From NCBI GenBank assembly GCA_963746315.1, contig CAVVAR010000012.1, forward strand, positions 1,116,001-1,180,000: DNA of 64,000 nt, in the 5' to 3' direction. Source of the DNA: Ga0077555 sp963746315. Its GTDB lineage: Bacteria; Pseudomonadota; Alphaproteobacteria; Rhizobiales; Hyphomicrobiaceae. How positions within the stretch are numbered: the stretch's first letter is position 1; each line of letters opens with the position of its first letter. The notes beneath the pieces were generated by a model that was not told the DNA's origin, did no database searches, and saw only the letters and a program-made list of their open reading frames with translations. Of the stretch, positions 1-7,250 are shown in pieces. The position numbers and the translations under genes are program-made.

Positions 1-12
1 CGGAGCCCCGGC

Positions 13-507
13 ATGTCGATCCTTCGTCTCGCAGTGCTCGCGCTGGCGAGCCTTCTTTTGGTCGCACCCGCCGAGGCCGCCGACGAGTTCGGCTACCGGG
101 TCCACGCCAAGGCCGGCAAGTTTGAGGACGTTCGCGACGACGTGAAGGACGCGATCGTCAACAAGGGCTTCGTGATCGACTATGTCGGGCACTTCAATGC
201 CATGCTCGAGCGGACGGCCGAGGCGACAGGTAGTGTGACGGCGCTCGGCGCCAAGTCGCCCTACAAGAACGCCGAATACGTTCAGTTCTGCCCGTCGAAG
301 CTCACGCACGAGGCCGTCAGCGCCACCCCGTTCGCGATCGCCAACTGCCCGATCGCGATTTTCGTCTACGAGGTGGCCGCCGAGCCCGGCAAGATCCAGG
401 TCGGCTACCGGCTCCCCGTCGCCACGCCGTCGAAAGTGATGCGCCAAGTCAACGCGAAGCTGGTCGCGCTGCTCGATGAGATCGCCAAGGAGGCGACGAG
501 GAAGTAG
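13..507 (+). CDS. DUF302-type periplasmic protein
   Basis: The 164-residue product begins with a clear signal peptide (hydrophobic residues 5-20, cleavage after AEA near residue 22), so it should be exported to the periplasm. The mature part has the layout of DUF302 proteins: an N-terminal strand-helix unit (VRDDVKDAIVNKGF) and a C-terminal segment around NCPIAIFVYE followed by a glycine-poor strand pair (GKIQVGYRLP). Proteins of this family are small, monomeric and of unknown function; some bind haem or are linked to redox stress. The stop is followed 23 nt later by the convergent stop of the enoyl-CoA hydratase gene. I see no partner gene that would suggest a more specific role. Confidence 0.8.
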   Translation: MSILRLAVLALASLLLVAPAEAADEFGYRVHAKAGKFEDVRDDVKDAIVNKGFVIDYVGHFNAMLERTAEATGSVTALGAKSPYKNAEYVQFCPSKLTHEAVSATPFAIANCPIAIFVYEVAAEPGKIQVGYRLPVATPSKVMRQVNAKLVALLDEIAKEATRK

Positions 508-530
508 CGCCACTCCTCGCCCCGTCACCG

Positions 531-1313
531 TCAGCCTTTGGCGCGTGCCTTGGCGAAATCCGGCTTGCGCTTCTCCATGAACGCCGCGAAGGCCTCGCGC
601 GCCTCGGCACTCTGCAGCAGCTCGGCAAAGAGCACGGCCTCGCGGCCCATCTGCTCCAGCGCGCGATCCTTCACGCCCATCTTCATCAGCCGCTTGGCGG
701 CGATCAGTGCGGCGCGTGGCTTGGCTGCAAGGCGGCCGGCGGCCTTCATCGCCTCGGCCTCGAGCTCATCGACCTGCACGACGCGGTTCACGAAACCGGC
801 GCGCAGGCCCGCTTCCGCGTCGAATGGCTCGCCGAGGCACAGGAGCTCGAACGCCCGCTGGTGGCCCATGATCGAAGGCGCGAGCAGGCTCGAGCCCGCT
901 TCCATGACGAGGCTCAGGTCGAGGAACGGCGTTCGGAACGAGGCGCGCGGGCTCGCGTAGACGAGATCGCAGTGGAACAGCATCGTGACGCCGACCCCGA
1001 TGGCGAGCCCGTCCACGGCCGCCACCAGCGGCTTCTCCAAGGTTGGCAGCGTCTGGATCAGGCTCGACGCTCCGCCCGGCCGGCCGAGGTCGGTGGCCCG
1101 CTTGGCGAAATCCGTGATGTCGTTGCCGGCGCAAAACACACCTTCGCAGCCGGTGATCACGCTCACGGCGACCGCATCGTCCGCCTCGGCGGCTTTGAGC
1201 GCCTCGGTGACCACGTCGTACATCGCGCGCGTGAGTGCGTTCTTCTTCTCCGGCCGGTTGAGGCGAACGACCTGCACCTCGCCGAGGCGGCGAATCTGGA
1301 CCTCGTCGGTCAT
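531..1313 (-). CDS. Enoyl-CoA hydratase/isomerase family protein
   Basis: Crotonase-fold enzyme of 260 residues. It would hydrate or isomerise an acyl-CoA double bond in fatty-acid or aromatic degradation. Seen in the sequence: the N-terminal RLNRPEKKNALT motif, the oxyanion-hole segment CAGNDITDF, the second oxyanion region VDGLAIGVGVTML, and the MEAGSSLLAP segment that carries the usual catalytic glutamate. The start at 1313 is chosen because a GGGAGAG ribosome-binding site lies just upstream and the family N-terminus begins there; the reading frame stays open further upstream, but that stretch has no homology-like features. The substrate cannot be inferred. It stands alone on this strand, so the pathway is unknown. 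Confidence 0.88.
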   Translation of the reverse strand: MTDEVQIRRLGEVQVVRLNRPEKKNALTRAMYDVVTEALKAAEADDAVAVSVITGCEGVFCAGNDITDFAKRATDLGRPGGASSLIQTLPTLEKPLVAAVDGLAIGVGVTMLFHCDLVYASPRASFRTPFLDLSLVMEAGSSLLAPSIMGHQRAFELLCLGEPFDAEAGLRAGFVNRVVQVDELEAEAMKAAGRLAAKPRAALIAAKRLMKMGVKDRALEQMGREAVLFAELLQSAEAREAFAAFMEKRKPDFAKARAKG

Positions 1314-1448
1314 CGGAGGCTCTCCCTTGGGTGACTGGCGCCGCATGTTGCGACAGCGTCGATGGCGTGTCGAGGGGGCCGGACGCGAAACCACCGCGAG
1401 CCGGAGCCCGCGGTGGTTGCATCAATCAGACGTCGGCACCGCCGGTGA

Positions 1449-1853
1449 TCAGCACTGCCGATCGAACTTGCGGCACGCCCAGCCAGCGCCGTCCTCGCAG
1501 CGATAGCTCAGCTGGCGGCAGCTCAGGCCACCACCGCTGTCGCCGCGATAGTAGCGGCGCTCTTCGCGATACGACGGGCCGGACTGGCTCTTGGCGATCT
1601 CGTTCAGGATGATCGCTCCGGCGATGCCGGCCGCGATGCCGCCGGCGATCTTGCCGCCTCTGTTCCCACCGCCGCGACGCGGGCCGCGGACCTGGGGACC
1701 GCCGCCACGGCGCTGCTGCACGACCGGGCCGCCACCGCCGCCGCGGCCTTGGAACTGGCGCTGCTGGGCCGAAGCGTCCGGCACTTGTACAAATGCGACG
1801 CCAACCGAGAAGACGAGCGCGAATGCAGACAACGCCTGGAGGATTTTCTTCAT
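1449..1853 (-). CDS. Secreted glycine/arginine-rich protein of unknown function
   Basis: 134 residues. A signal peptide is visible (MKKILQ, then a hydrophobic run to residue 24, cleavage after ASA near residue 29). It is followed by a low-complexity Gly/Arg/Gln-rich segment (about residues 30-68), a short alanine/glycine hydrophobic stretch (KIAGGIAAGIAGAIILNEIA) and a C-terminal part with four cysteines (LSCRQLSYRC, ACRKFDRQC) that could form two disulfides. The hydrophobic glycine-zipper-like stretch suggests a surface or outer-membrane-associated protein, but I recognise no named family. The 135-nt gap to the downstream hydratase gene gives no operon evidence. Confidence 0.7.
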   Translation of the reverse strand: MKKILQALSAFALVFSVGVAFVQVPDASAQQRQFQGRGGGGGPVVQQRRGGGPQVRGPRRGGGNRGGKIAGGIAAGIAGAIILNEIAKSQSGPSYREERRYYRGDSGGGLSCRQLSYRCEDGAGWACRKFDRQC

Positions 1854-2035
1854 TACGGAGTATCCCTTCCGTGTTTCGAACGGTCAGACCGTGCAACCCG
1901 CAACTCCGCGGGTCTGGTCATAATTTGGGGAGACGAACTTTCGGATCCCAGAGGGTCCTAGTATCGCACGTAAGGTCACTCGATCCGAGGACTCTTTGGC
2001 TGAAATTGAAGAAATGCCTAAGCTGTGTGGCCGGT

Positions 2036-2827
2036 TTACGTGATCCGTGTACCGAGAAGCCACCAGATCGCGAGCGAGATGAGCGTCGGGCCAGCCAGCA
2101 CCATCCCGTAAAGCCAGTAGATCCCGAGTGTTTCCCTGCTTCGCAGCGCCTGCAGATGTGCCTGCGCCTGGCGCACGGCCGTCTCGCTCTGCGCGCGCGC
2201 CGTCTCGCGATCCTCCTCGGCCAGCGCGATGTCGTGGTCGATGGCGTCGTGGTTCACGTCGCAGATGTCGATCGCGCGCTCGTACTCGCGCACCATCTCG
2301 TCCAGCGTCAACTCGTCGAGCGTCGGGTTGTTGCGCAGCTTGCGGACGATCGCATTCACACGTCGCCCGCATTCGTCGAACCGCCGTGACCGCGACGCGT
2401 AGCCCTTCGCCTGCTCGACCAGTCCCAGCCCCAGCGACAGCGCGCCCGTGATGTAGCCGTAGAACTCGAGCACGCTCTTGGTGTGGGGTGCGAGCGCCGG
2501 ACCGAACAGCTGCGTGTAGAACGGCAGCGCGATGCCGACCACGCCCGCCAGCGCGAACGCCAGCGTGCTCGCGTCGTGCTTGCGCTCGAAGCGCTTGGCG
2601 GCGTTGAATCGCGCCCGCTTCACGATCGTCCAGTCGCGCAGATAGCGGGCGCGCGCGGCGAAAAGCTCCGCGCTGTACCAGCTCTGCGGCTGGGATGCCG
2701 GTCGTTGCAGGCGCACGTCCATGGCGCCTTTGGTCGCCCGATTCGGGCTGCCCTCGCAAACGTCCCGCGCCGTGTCGATCCGCTCCGGTTCAGCCGCGTG
2801 ACCGCCGGACACCGCAAGCGCGCTCAT
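2036..2827 (-). CDS. SLATT-like membrane protein
   Basis: 263 residues. From about residue 52 the protein reads as a SLATT domain: an amphipathic helix (WYSAELFAARARYLRDW), a basic segment (RARFNAAKRFERKH), two transmembrane helices (about 80-102 and 113-133), then a long charged helix with EYERAIDICDVN and a Glu/Ala/Gln-rich coiled coil. A third hydrophobic segment lies at the extreme C-terminus (YWLYGMVLAGPTLISLAIWW). In established work SLATT domains are predicted pore-forming effectors of nucleotide-activated conflict systems. The start at 2827 is fixed by a 4-nt ATGA overlap with the upstream small gene, implying translational coupling; a downstream in-frame ATG is possible. No cyclase or SLOG gene lies nearby, so effector function is inference. 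Confidence 0.65.
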   Translation of the reverse strand: MSALAVSGGHAAEPERIDTARDVCEGSPNRATKGAMDVRLQRPASQPQSWYSAELFAARARYLRDWTIVKRARFNAAKRFERKHDASTLAFALAGVVGIALPFYTQLFGPALAPHTKSVLEFYGYITGALSLGLGLVEQAKGYASRSRRFDECGRRVNAIVRKLRNNPTLDELTLDEMVREYERAIDICDVNHDAIDHDIALAEEDRETARAQSETAVRQAQAHLQALRSRETLGIYWLYGMVLAGPTLISLAIWWLLGTRIT

Positions 2828-3072
2828 GCAACCTTGCGCACCTCGCCCGCACGCCAGCGACGCACGTTGCCCTTGGCCTCGAGGGTGCCTGCCTCGACCA
2901 GCGCGTAGACGCGCTGTGCCACCGCCTGCCCGTTCGCCTCCGTGCCTTGCGCCTTGGCCGCATCCACGACCTTGGCGATGAACACGGCGACCTTGCACCA
3001 GTCCGCGTCGGCGGAAGCCAGGATCAGCGCATCGAGCGCTTCGGGGGCGGCATTGTCGGGAGGCGTGGTCAA
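2824..3072 (-). CDS. Small DUF3658-like protein coupled to SLATT gene
   Basis: 82 residues, fully helical in appearance: EALDALILASADADWCKVAVFI, a second helix, and a C-terminal unit VAQRVYALVEAGTLEAKGNVRRWRAGEVR. This layout, with a short winged-helix-like end in which a glycine and basic residues precede EVR, resembles the DUF3658 domain usually found after DUF1835. Function is unknown. The TGA stop overlaps the ATG of the SLATT-like gene by 4 nt, so the two are made together. It could be a regulator or antidote of the membrane protein, which is inference from coupling only. Confidence 0.6.
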   Translation of the reverse strand: MTTPPDNAAPEALDALILASADADWCKVAVFIAKVVDAAKAQGTEANGQAVAQRVYALVEAGTLEAKGNVRRWRAGEVRKVA

Positions 3073-3156
3073 GCTCTGGCTCGTTTCTCATCAAGTGTCG
3101 GGTGAGGTATCGCTGGGTGACTTATAGCGTCGCGAGCGTCTTTCTCCTCGGCAATT

Positions 3157-3309
3157 CTCCACCCACGGCCTCTCCACCGACGGTATCTCTCCACCCACGG
3201 CATCTCGCCGGACGGCATCTTCACCCACGGCACCTCACCGGACGGCATCTCACCCCACGCCATCTCACCCCACGGCATCTCCACCCCACCGCATCTCCAC
3301 CCCACGACG
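3157..3309. repeat. Minisatellite, ten copies of a 15-bp unit
   Basis: Ten consecutive units related to CTCACCCCACGGCAT. Eight are exactly 15 bp, one is 17 bp (3187-3203) and one is 16 bp (3279-3294). Positions CTC, ACGGCAT and the central CC are best kept. As 15 is a multiple of three, every frame reads as a five-residue peptide repeat, but the 17- and 16-bp units break the frame, which argues against a coding role. Confidence 0.85.
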
Positions 3310-3932
3310 ATGCTGGCATCCACACCGCCGATGCGGCACCGAGCGCGCGCAGCCGCGAGGTCTCCGGCGCCGCCCACCCGGCCTCCCGCCCCGCGCTCTC
3401 GGCTCCGTTTCGAGGCACCTCCCCGTCGGTCGCCCGAGCACCCCCAAACTCGACCCGCTCCCTGTCCTAAGCCGTCGCACCAGCGCATTTGCCTCCGCCG
3501 TCCTGCCGGACGCGGAGCGTGAGGGCGCGGAGCGGCTGGCCTCGCTCTTTTGCAATTGGATTGGGATGCGGCCAACACCGCCCCGTTGCGCGTAACGGGG
3601 GTGGTCCCCCTGCGGACGACACGCGCCCCGGCCGAGGCCGGTGCACGCTGGATCTGCCGCGGGCGCCGCGCATCCGTTTTCGAACGGCGACCCTTGCCAC
3701 TCCGGGGCGTCTCACGACGGCCTTGGCAGCAGCGGCGTCCTCCGGAGGTGGCTGAGTACCTCCTACGTCTATCCGACGCGCGCCCGCCTCCCGCAGTCTC
3801 CCAGCTCGAGCCCGAGTGCCCTCGCGAGACGGACGAGCGGAGAATAGGCGAGGCCCAGCGACCGGGGATAACTTCGGTCCGCGACAGGGCTCGGGTCGCG
3901 GTGCTGGCTGCAGGCGTCACCCCACCCACCGG

Positions 3933-4100
3933 TGTCATCCCGGTGCTTGTCACCGGGACCCATCGCGCCACGAGTTCAGCCCATTGCAGTGTCCCGCGAA
4001 ATTGCAGCCGGTCCTCGGTTGTTCGTACCTGTGCGGCGCCCCGTTACAGCGCACCGAGCAAATTGATAAATGGGTCCCGGTGACAAGCACCGGGATGACA
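3933..4100. repeat. Inverted-repeat (MITE-like) element, family 1 copy a
   Basis: A 168-bp unit bounded by perfect 31-bp inverted repeats (3933-3963 and 4070-4100), starting TGTCATCCCGG and ending CCGGGATGACA. Each arm is itself an imperfect palindrome (CCCGGTG...CACCGGG). The interior has no coding potential. A relative with changed arms lies at 4947-5090. The dispersed palindrome type is common in Hyphomicrobiales genomes. Confidence 0.8.
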
Positions 4101-4117
4101 GAGCGCGGGAAAGCGGC

Positions 4118-4927
4118 CCTTGTGCTGGACTCATGGTTAACGCCGGTTTACGATTTAGTCCGTGGGCTGTTGCGCGCCAAGGTTGCCGATGTTGCGTGGT
4201 GGGGTGTGGGATGTTGTGGGAGCAATTGCAGGCGCCGTGGAGGTGGCTCTTCGAGCAGCTTGCCAATCCGGGAGTCCTCCGGCCTCTGCTCGTCCTCGTC
4301 GCCGGAACCGTCGTACTGGGCTTTCTTACGTCCAAGCTGATCCACTGGCTGATGCAGCGGCATCTCGCCGACGCGACGAACCATCTCCTCGACAAGTATG
4401 ACCGTCGCTATCGTTTTCACGGAATTCCGCGCGCCCCTCTGGTTTTGATCGCGGAATGCACCGCTTGGGTGTTTGCCCTGAAATTGATCTCGGAGCTGCT
4501 GCAGCCGTTCGTCGTGCGCTTCATAATGCCCGGCGTATCGGACGAGATTTTGGGCGTGGCCCGGTACGACTGGCTTGTCCTGTTGTCACTCGCATTTCTG
4601 ATCGTGCTCTTCTGGATGCGTTTTCATCGCAAAGTCCGAGATCACGACGCGACGAAGCCGGACATCAAGGGAATACGCAAACGCTGGCGCACGATCCCAC
4701 TGTTTGCGCGCCCCACGCTGGCGCTCCTCCTGTTGATGTTTCTCCCTGATGTCTGCCGCTTTGCCGCTACGCTCGGCGCGGATTGGGCGCGAGCCACGTT
4801 GCCGAGCTTCGCCCAAGCCGAAGCCTCCGTGAACGAGCCCTCGCTCGGCCGCAATTTTGCGGCCGGACTGCGGGTGCAGGGCAAACTCGTGCCGAAGGAA
4901 CGAGTGGCGGCCGAAGGCGTGAGATAA
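4118..4927. repeat. Tandem segmental duplication, copy 1
   Basis: This block matches 5625-6434 at a constant offset of 1507 bp. The first roughly 465 bp (4118 to about 4582) appear identical, including non-coding DNA upstream of the gene; substitutions then become progressively more frequent, and the last 120 bp are strongly diverged. Confidence 0.9.
4211..4927 (+). CDS. Multi-pass membrane protein, duplicated copy 1
   Basis: 238 residues with about five hydrophobic segments: residues 24-42, 76-95, a short one near 98-110, 122-142 and 167-185. Between segments one and two lies a charged loop (DATNHLLDKYDRRYRFHG). The C-terminal 50 residues are soluble. I do not recognise a family; the overall look is of an MscS- or DUF-type inner-membrane protein, without a recognisable channel motif. 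The start at 4211 follows a GGGGTGTGGG stretch and places the first helix at a normal distance. Its paralogue lies at 5718-6434: the two proteins are identical over the first about 124 residues and differ mainly at the C-terminus (from about residue 200). Confidence 0.6.
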   Translation: MLWEQLQAPWRWLFEQLANPGVLRPLLVLVAGTVVLGFLTSKLIHWLMQRHLADATNHLLDKYDRRYRFHGIPRAPLVLIAECTAWVFALKLISELLQPFVVRFIMPGVSDEILGVARYDWLVLLSLAFLIVLFWMRFHRKVRDHDATKPDIKGIRKRWRTIPLFARPTLALLLLMFLPDVCRFAATLGADWARATLPSFAQAEASVNEPSLGRNFAAGLRVQGKLVPKERVAAEGVR

Positions 4928-4946
4928 GCGCCCGAACCCTGGAAGG

Positions 4947-5090
4947 TGTCATCCTCGGGCTTGTCCCGAGGACCCATCGGGCCACGAGTCCGGGCTTCGC
5001 ACGCGATGCACACCGCTTCCACTCAATGAGTGTCCCGGCCCCGCCGAACCAGCGGATAAATGGGTCCTCGGGACAAGCCCGAGGATGACA
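4947..5090. repeat. Inverted-repeat (MITE-like) element, family 1 copy b
   Basis: A 144-bp unit with perfect 31-bp terminal inverted repeats (4947-4977 and 5060-5090) starting TGTCATCCTCGGG. Compared with the copy at 3933-4100, the ends (TGTCATC, GGACCCAT) and the adjoining GCCACGAGT are kept, while the inner arm bases differ in both strands so that pairing is preserved. Confidence 0.8.
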
Positions 5091-5161
5091 AGCTGAGAGG
5101 CCATGCCCCATCTCCGAAGGCTTCGAGCCGTGGTGCTGGCTGCTACCGACCCGACAACACT

Positions 5162-5336
5162 CTGCGTCCCCGGCCGGAGCGCCGCGCGGATGCGAGTGGG
5201 CATCCGAAGCGCCACGTAAATGCCAGCGATCGCGGAGAGCCGGGGGCGCTTGGGCTGGAGATTGCGCCTGCCCTCACCGAAGCGATCCCGGGTCTCCACG
5301 CGCGCCTCTCGGCGCCCGCTCCGCCCGGGAACGCAG
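5162..5336. repeat. Inverted-repeat element, family 2 copy a
   Basis: Starts CTGCGTCCCCGG and ends CCGGGAACGCAG; the outer 20 bp of the two ends match in inverted orientation at 18 positions. A second internal pair (GAGCCGGGGGCGCTT and AAGCGATCCCGGGTCTC) forms a further arm. A related unit lies at 5476-5614. Confidence 0.65.
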
Positions 5337-5403
5337 GGCGAAACGTTTGCGAAGGCCGCGCGCCCAAGACGGGTCCAGGGGCCGGCCCCTGGCCGGGGAG
5401 TTT

Positions 5404-5422
5404 GAGGGGCTGGAAGCCCCTC
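5404..5422 (+). terminator. Strong GC hairpin in spacer
   Basis: Perfect 8-bp stem GAGGGGCT/AGCCCCTC with a GGA loop. No T-run follows, so it may be part of the repeat landscape and not a true terminator. Confidence 0.3.
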
Positions 5423-5475
5423 ATAGGCCGCAGGCCTTGGGCAGGGGTGCTGGATGTTGCGCAACCGATCACACT

Positions 5476-5614
5476 CTGCGTCCCCGGCCGAAGCGCCGCT
5501 TTAGCGGACGCGGAGAGCCGGGGTCGCTTGGGTTCGATTTTGCTCACGACCGCTACCGAAGCGATCCCGGGTCTCGCCGCGCGCCCTCGGCGCACGCCTC
5601 GCCCGGGAACGCAG
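5476..5614. repeat. Inverted-repeat element, family 2 copy b
   Basis: A shorter (139 bp) relative of 5162-5336 with the same ends (CTGCGTCCCCGG, CCCGGGAACGCAG) and the shared internal segments CGGAGAGCCGGGG and GAAGCGATCCCGGGTCT. Its right end lies 10 bp from the start of duplication copy 2. Confidence 0.65.
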
Positions 5615-5624
5615 GGTGGGAAGG

Positions 5625-6434
5625 CCTTGTGCTGGACTCATGGTTAACGCCGGTTTACGATTTAGTCCGTGGGCTGTTGCGCGCCAAGGTTGCCGATGTT
5701 GCGTGGTGGGGTGTGGGATGTTGTGGGAGCAATTGCAGGCGCCGTGGAGGTGGCTCTTCGAGCAGCTTGCCAATCCGGGAGTCCTCCGGCCTCTGCTCGT
5801 CCTCGTCGCCGGAACCGTCGTACTGGGCTTTCTTACGTCCAAGCTGATCCACTGGCTGATGCAGCGGCATCTCGCCGACGCGACGAACCATCTCCTCGAC
5901 AAGTATGACCGTCGCTATCGTTTTCACGGAATTCCGCGCGCCCCTCTGGTTTTGATCGCGGAATGCACCGCTTGGGTGTTTGCCCTGAAATTGATCTCGG
6001 AGCTGCTGCAGCCGTTCGTCGTGCGCTTCATAATGCCCGGCGTATCGGACGAGATTTTGGGCGTGGCCCGGTACGACTGGCTTGTCCTGTCGTCACTCGC
6101 AGTTCTGATTGTGCTCTTCTGGATGCGTTTTCACCGCAAAGTCCGAGATCACGACGCGACGAAGCCGGACATCAAGGGAATACGCACGCGCTGGCGCACG
6201 ATCCCACTGTTTGCACGCCCCACGCTCGCGCTTCTCCTGTTGATGTTCCTCCCCGATGTCTGCCGCTTTGCCGCTACGCTCGGCGCGGATTGGGCGCGAG
6301 CTACGTTGACGAGCTTCGCCCAGGCGGAAGCTTCGGCCAACGGACCCCTACTCGGGCGCAACTTCGCTGGCGATTTGCGGGTGACGGTGAGGATCGAGCC
6401 GAAAGAGCGTGTGGCGGCGGACGTGGGGAAGTGA
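5625..6434. repeat. Tandem segmental duplication, copy 2
   Basis: Second copy of the block at 4118-4927 (offset 1507 bp). The left breakpoint is sharp: the shared sequence begins CCTTGTGCTGG in both copies, preceded by unrelated DNA. Confidence 0.9.
5718..6434 (+). CDS. Multi-pass membrane protein, duplicated copy 2
   Basis: Paralogue of the gene at 4211-4927, same length (238 residues) and same membrane layout. Residues 1 to about 124 are identical; the following helix has two changes (LLSLAFL to LSSLAVL), and the last 40 residues differ strongly (for example GRNFAAGLRVQGKLVPKERV against GRNFAGDLRVTVRIEPKERV). Upstream 93 nt are also identical, so both copies probably have the same start and expression signals. 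A hairpin followed by a pyrimidine-rich stretch lies 40 nt after the stop. Function unknown. Confidence 0.6.
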   Translation: MLWEQLQAPWRWLFEQLANPGVLRPLLVLVAGTVVLGFLTSKLIHWLMQRHLADATNHLLDKYDRRYRFHGIPRAPLVLIAECTAWVFALKLISELLQPFVVRFIMPGVSDEILGVARYDWLVLSSLAVLIVLFWMRFHRKVRDHDATKPDIKGIRTRWRTIPLFARPTLALLLLMFLPDVCRFAATLGADWARATLTSFAQAEASANGPLLGRNFAGDLRVTVRIEPKERVAADVGK

Positions 6435-6474
6435 CATCGGCCCGGCACCGACCGCGCTCCCCTAAAAATCGAGT

Positions 6475-6506
6475 TCCCGGAATCGCGCCACGCGCGATAT
6501 CCGGGA
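6475..6506 (+). terminator. Likely rho-independent terminator
   Basis: Stem TCCCGG-A-ATCGCGC / GCGCGAT-AT-CCGGGA with a CAC loop and a small internal mismatch, followed by TCTTTCTCTCTT. It sits between the convergent ends of the membrane-protein copy 2 and the DUF4145 gene and could serve both. Confidence 0.55.
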
Positions 6507-6548
6507 TCTTTCTCTCTTGAGTTTGCCCGATCACCCGACTGACTGCTT

Positions 6549-7250
6549 CTAGACCTTATTCCGAGAGCGCGGGCGAGGTGGGATGGATATGCTCGTCGCA
6601 GCCGGCTTGAGTACAAACGTTCGATGCAAGAATTGTTCAAGAATTGTCATCAGAACTTCGAGTTCTTTCGGATCAGGCCTCCATCCCCTATGAGCGGCGG
6701 CACTTCCCGCGTCAGTGAGAACGGCTAGGGCGGATCGCTCATCCATGCTGATGTGGCCGCCCGTTTCAAGACCATCGAGCTTCTTGTCAAACCCATTACT
6801 GGGTTCGATCCCCAAGAGCTCGGAGCACCGATCTACCACGGTCCGCGCGCCAATTGCAGCTAACGTCTGTAAACCCTCATCAAGAGCGCGATACAGTTCA
6901 ACAAGCAAACTCTGCAATATTGGATCTTGTTGCTTGACTTCGGGTAACCATTTCGGAGACGGCCTCGAAATGGCAGTGGGCCAATATTCTGCCGTAAAAC
7001 TGCCGTCAGGCCTTTTTCCCCACTCTTCTTCCCAGTTTTTTAATAGCTCATCTGGAATTAGTTCGCTTCTCTCGAAAAATACCTCTTCGCATCCCATGCA
7101 CTCAAGGATGAACCAATATTCGGCCCCACTATAATTTCTGAATTCATGAGATCTCTTGTAAAAGCTTCGAATGTAGCAGTTTCTTGTTCCTCCGCAATTC
7201 GGACACGTGGCTTTTCTTGGCTCGGGCGTTTTGTTGCTTGTAAAGGTCAT
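6549..7250 (-). CDS. DUF4145 domain protein with N-terminal zinc ribbon
   Basis: 233 residues. The N-terminus carries two CxxC pairs (CPNCGG and CMGCEE) about 35 residues apart, a zinc ribbon. The remainder matches DUF4145: ILQSLLVELYRALDEGLQTLAAIGARTVVDRCSELLG, then DERSALAVLTDAGSAAAHRGWRPD, a helical nucleic-acid-associated domain often found alone or fused to restriction and other defence enzymes. Base composition is clearly more AT-rich than the neighbours, with many A/T-ending codons, which suggests recent transfer. The ATG overlaps the TGA of a small upstream ORF by 4 nt, so the pair is probably translationally coupled. Molecular function is unknown. Confidence 0.8.
   Translation of the reverse strand: MTFTSNKTPEPRKATCPNCGGTRNCYIRSFYKRSHEFRNYSGAEYWFILECMGCEEVFFERSELIPDELLKNWEEEWGKRPDGSFTAEYWPTAISRPSPKWLPEVKQQDPILQSLLVELYRALDEGLQTLAAIGARTVVDRCSELLGIEPSNGFDKKLDGLETGGHISMDERSALAVLTDAGSAAAHRGWRPDPKELEVLMTILEQFLHRTFVLKPAATSISIPPRPRSRNKV

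Larger units (their letters stand above)
3073..4210. other. Gene-poor repeat region
   Basis: No open reading frame here shows family-like sequence or a credible ribosome-binding site; the long frames are compositional. The stretch holds a 15-bp minisatellite (3157-3309), short GC hairpins (for example GGGGG/CCCCC arms around 3598-3612), an inverted-repeat element (3933-4100) and the first 93 nt of the duplicated block that begins at 4118. Confidence 0.6.
4928..5717. other. Non-coding spacer built of inverted-repeat elements
   Basis: No credible gene. It is filled by a family 1 element (4947-5090), two family 2 elements (5162-5336 and 5476-5614), an 18-bp perfect palindrome CCAGGGGCC/GGCCCCTGG (5375-5392), a strong hairpin (5404-5422) and the first 93 nt of duplication copy 2. 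Confidence 0.7.

Noticed and set aside
3157..3309. Possible CRISPR array
   Set aside because: The 15-bp units are contiguous with no unique spacers, so this is a tandem repeat. No cas gene or other array is present in the window.
3069..3971. A 300-codon minus-strand frame through the minisatellite
   Set aside because: Its sequence is low complexity, driven by the 15-bp repeat and GC bias; no ribosome-binding site or domain is visible.
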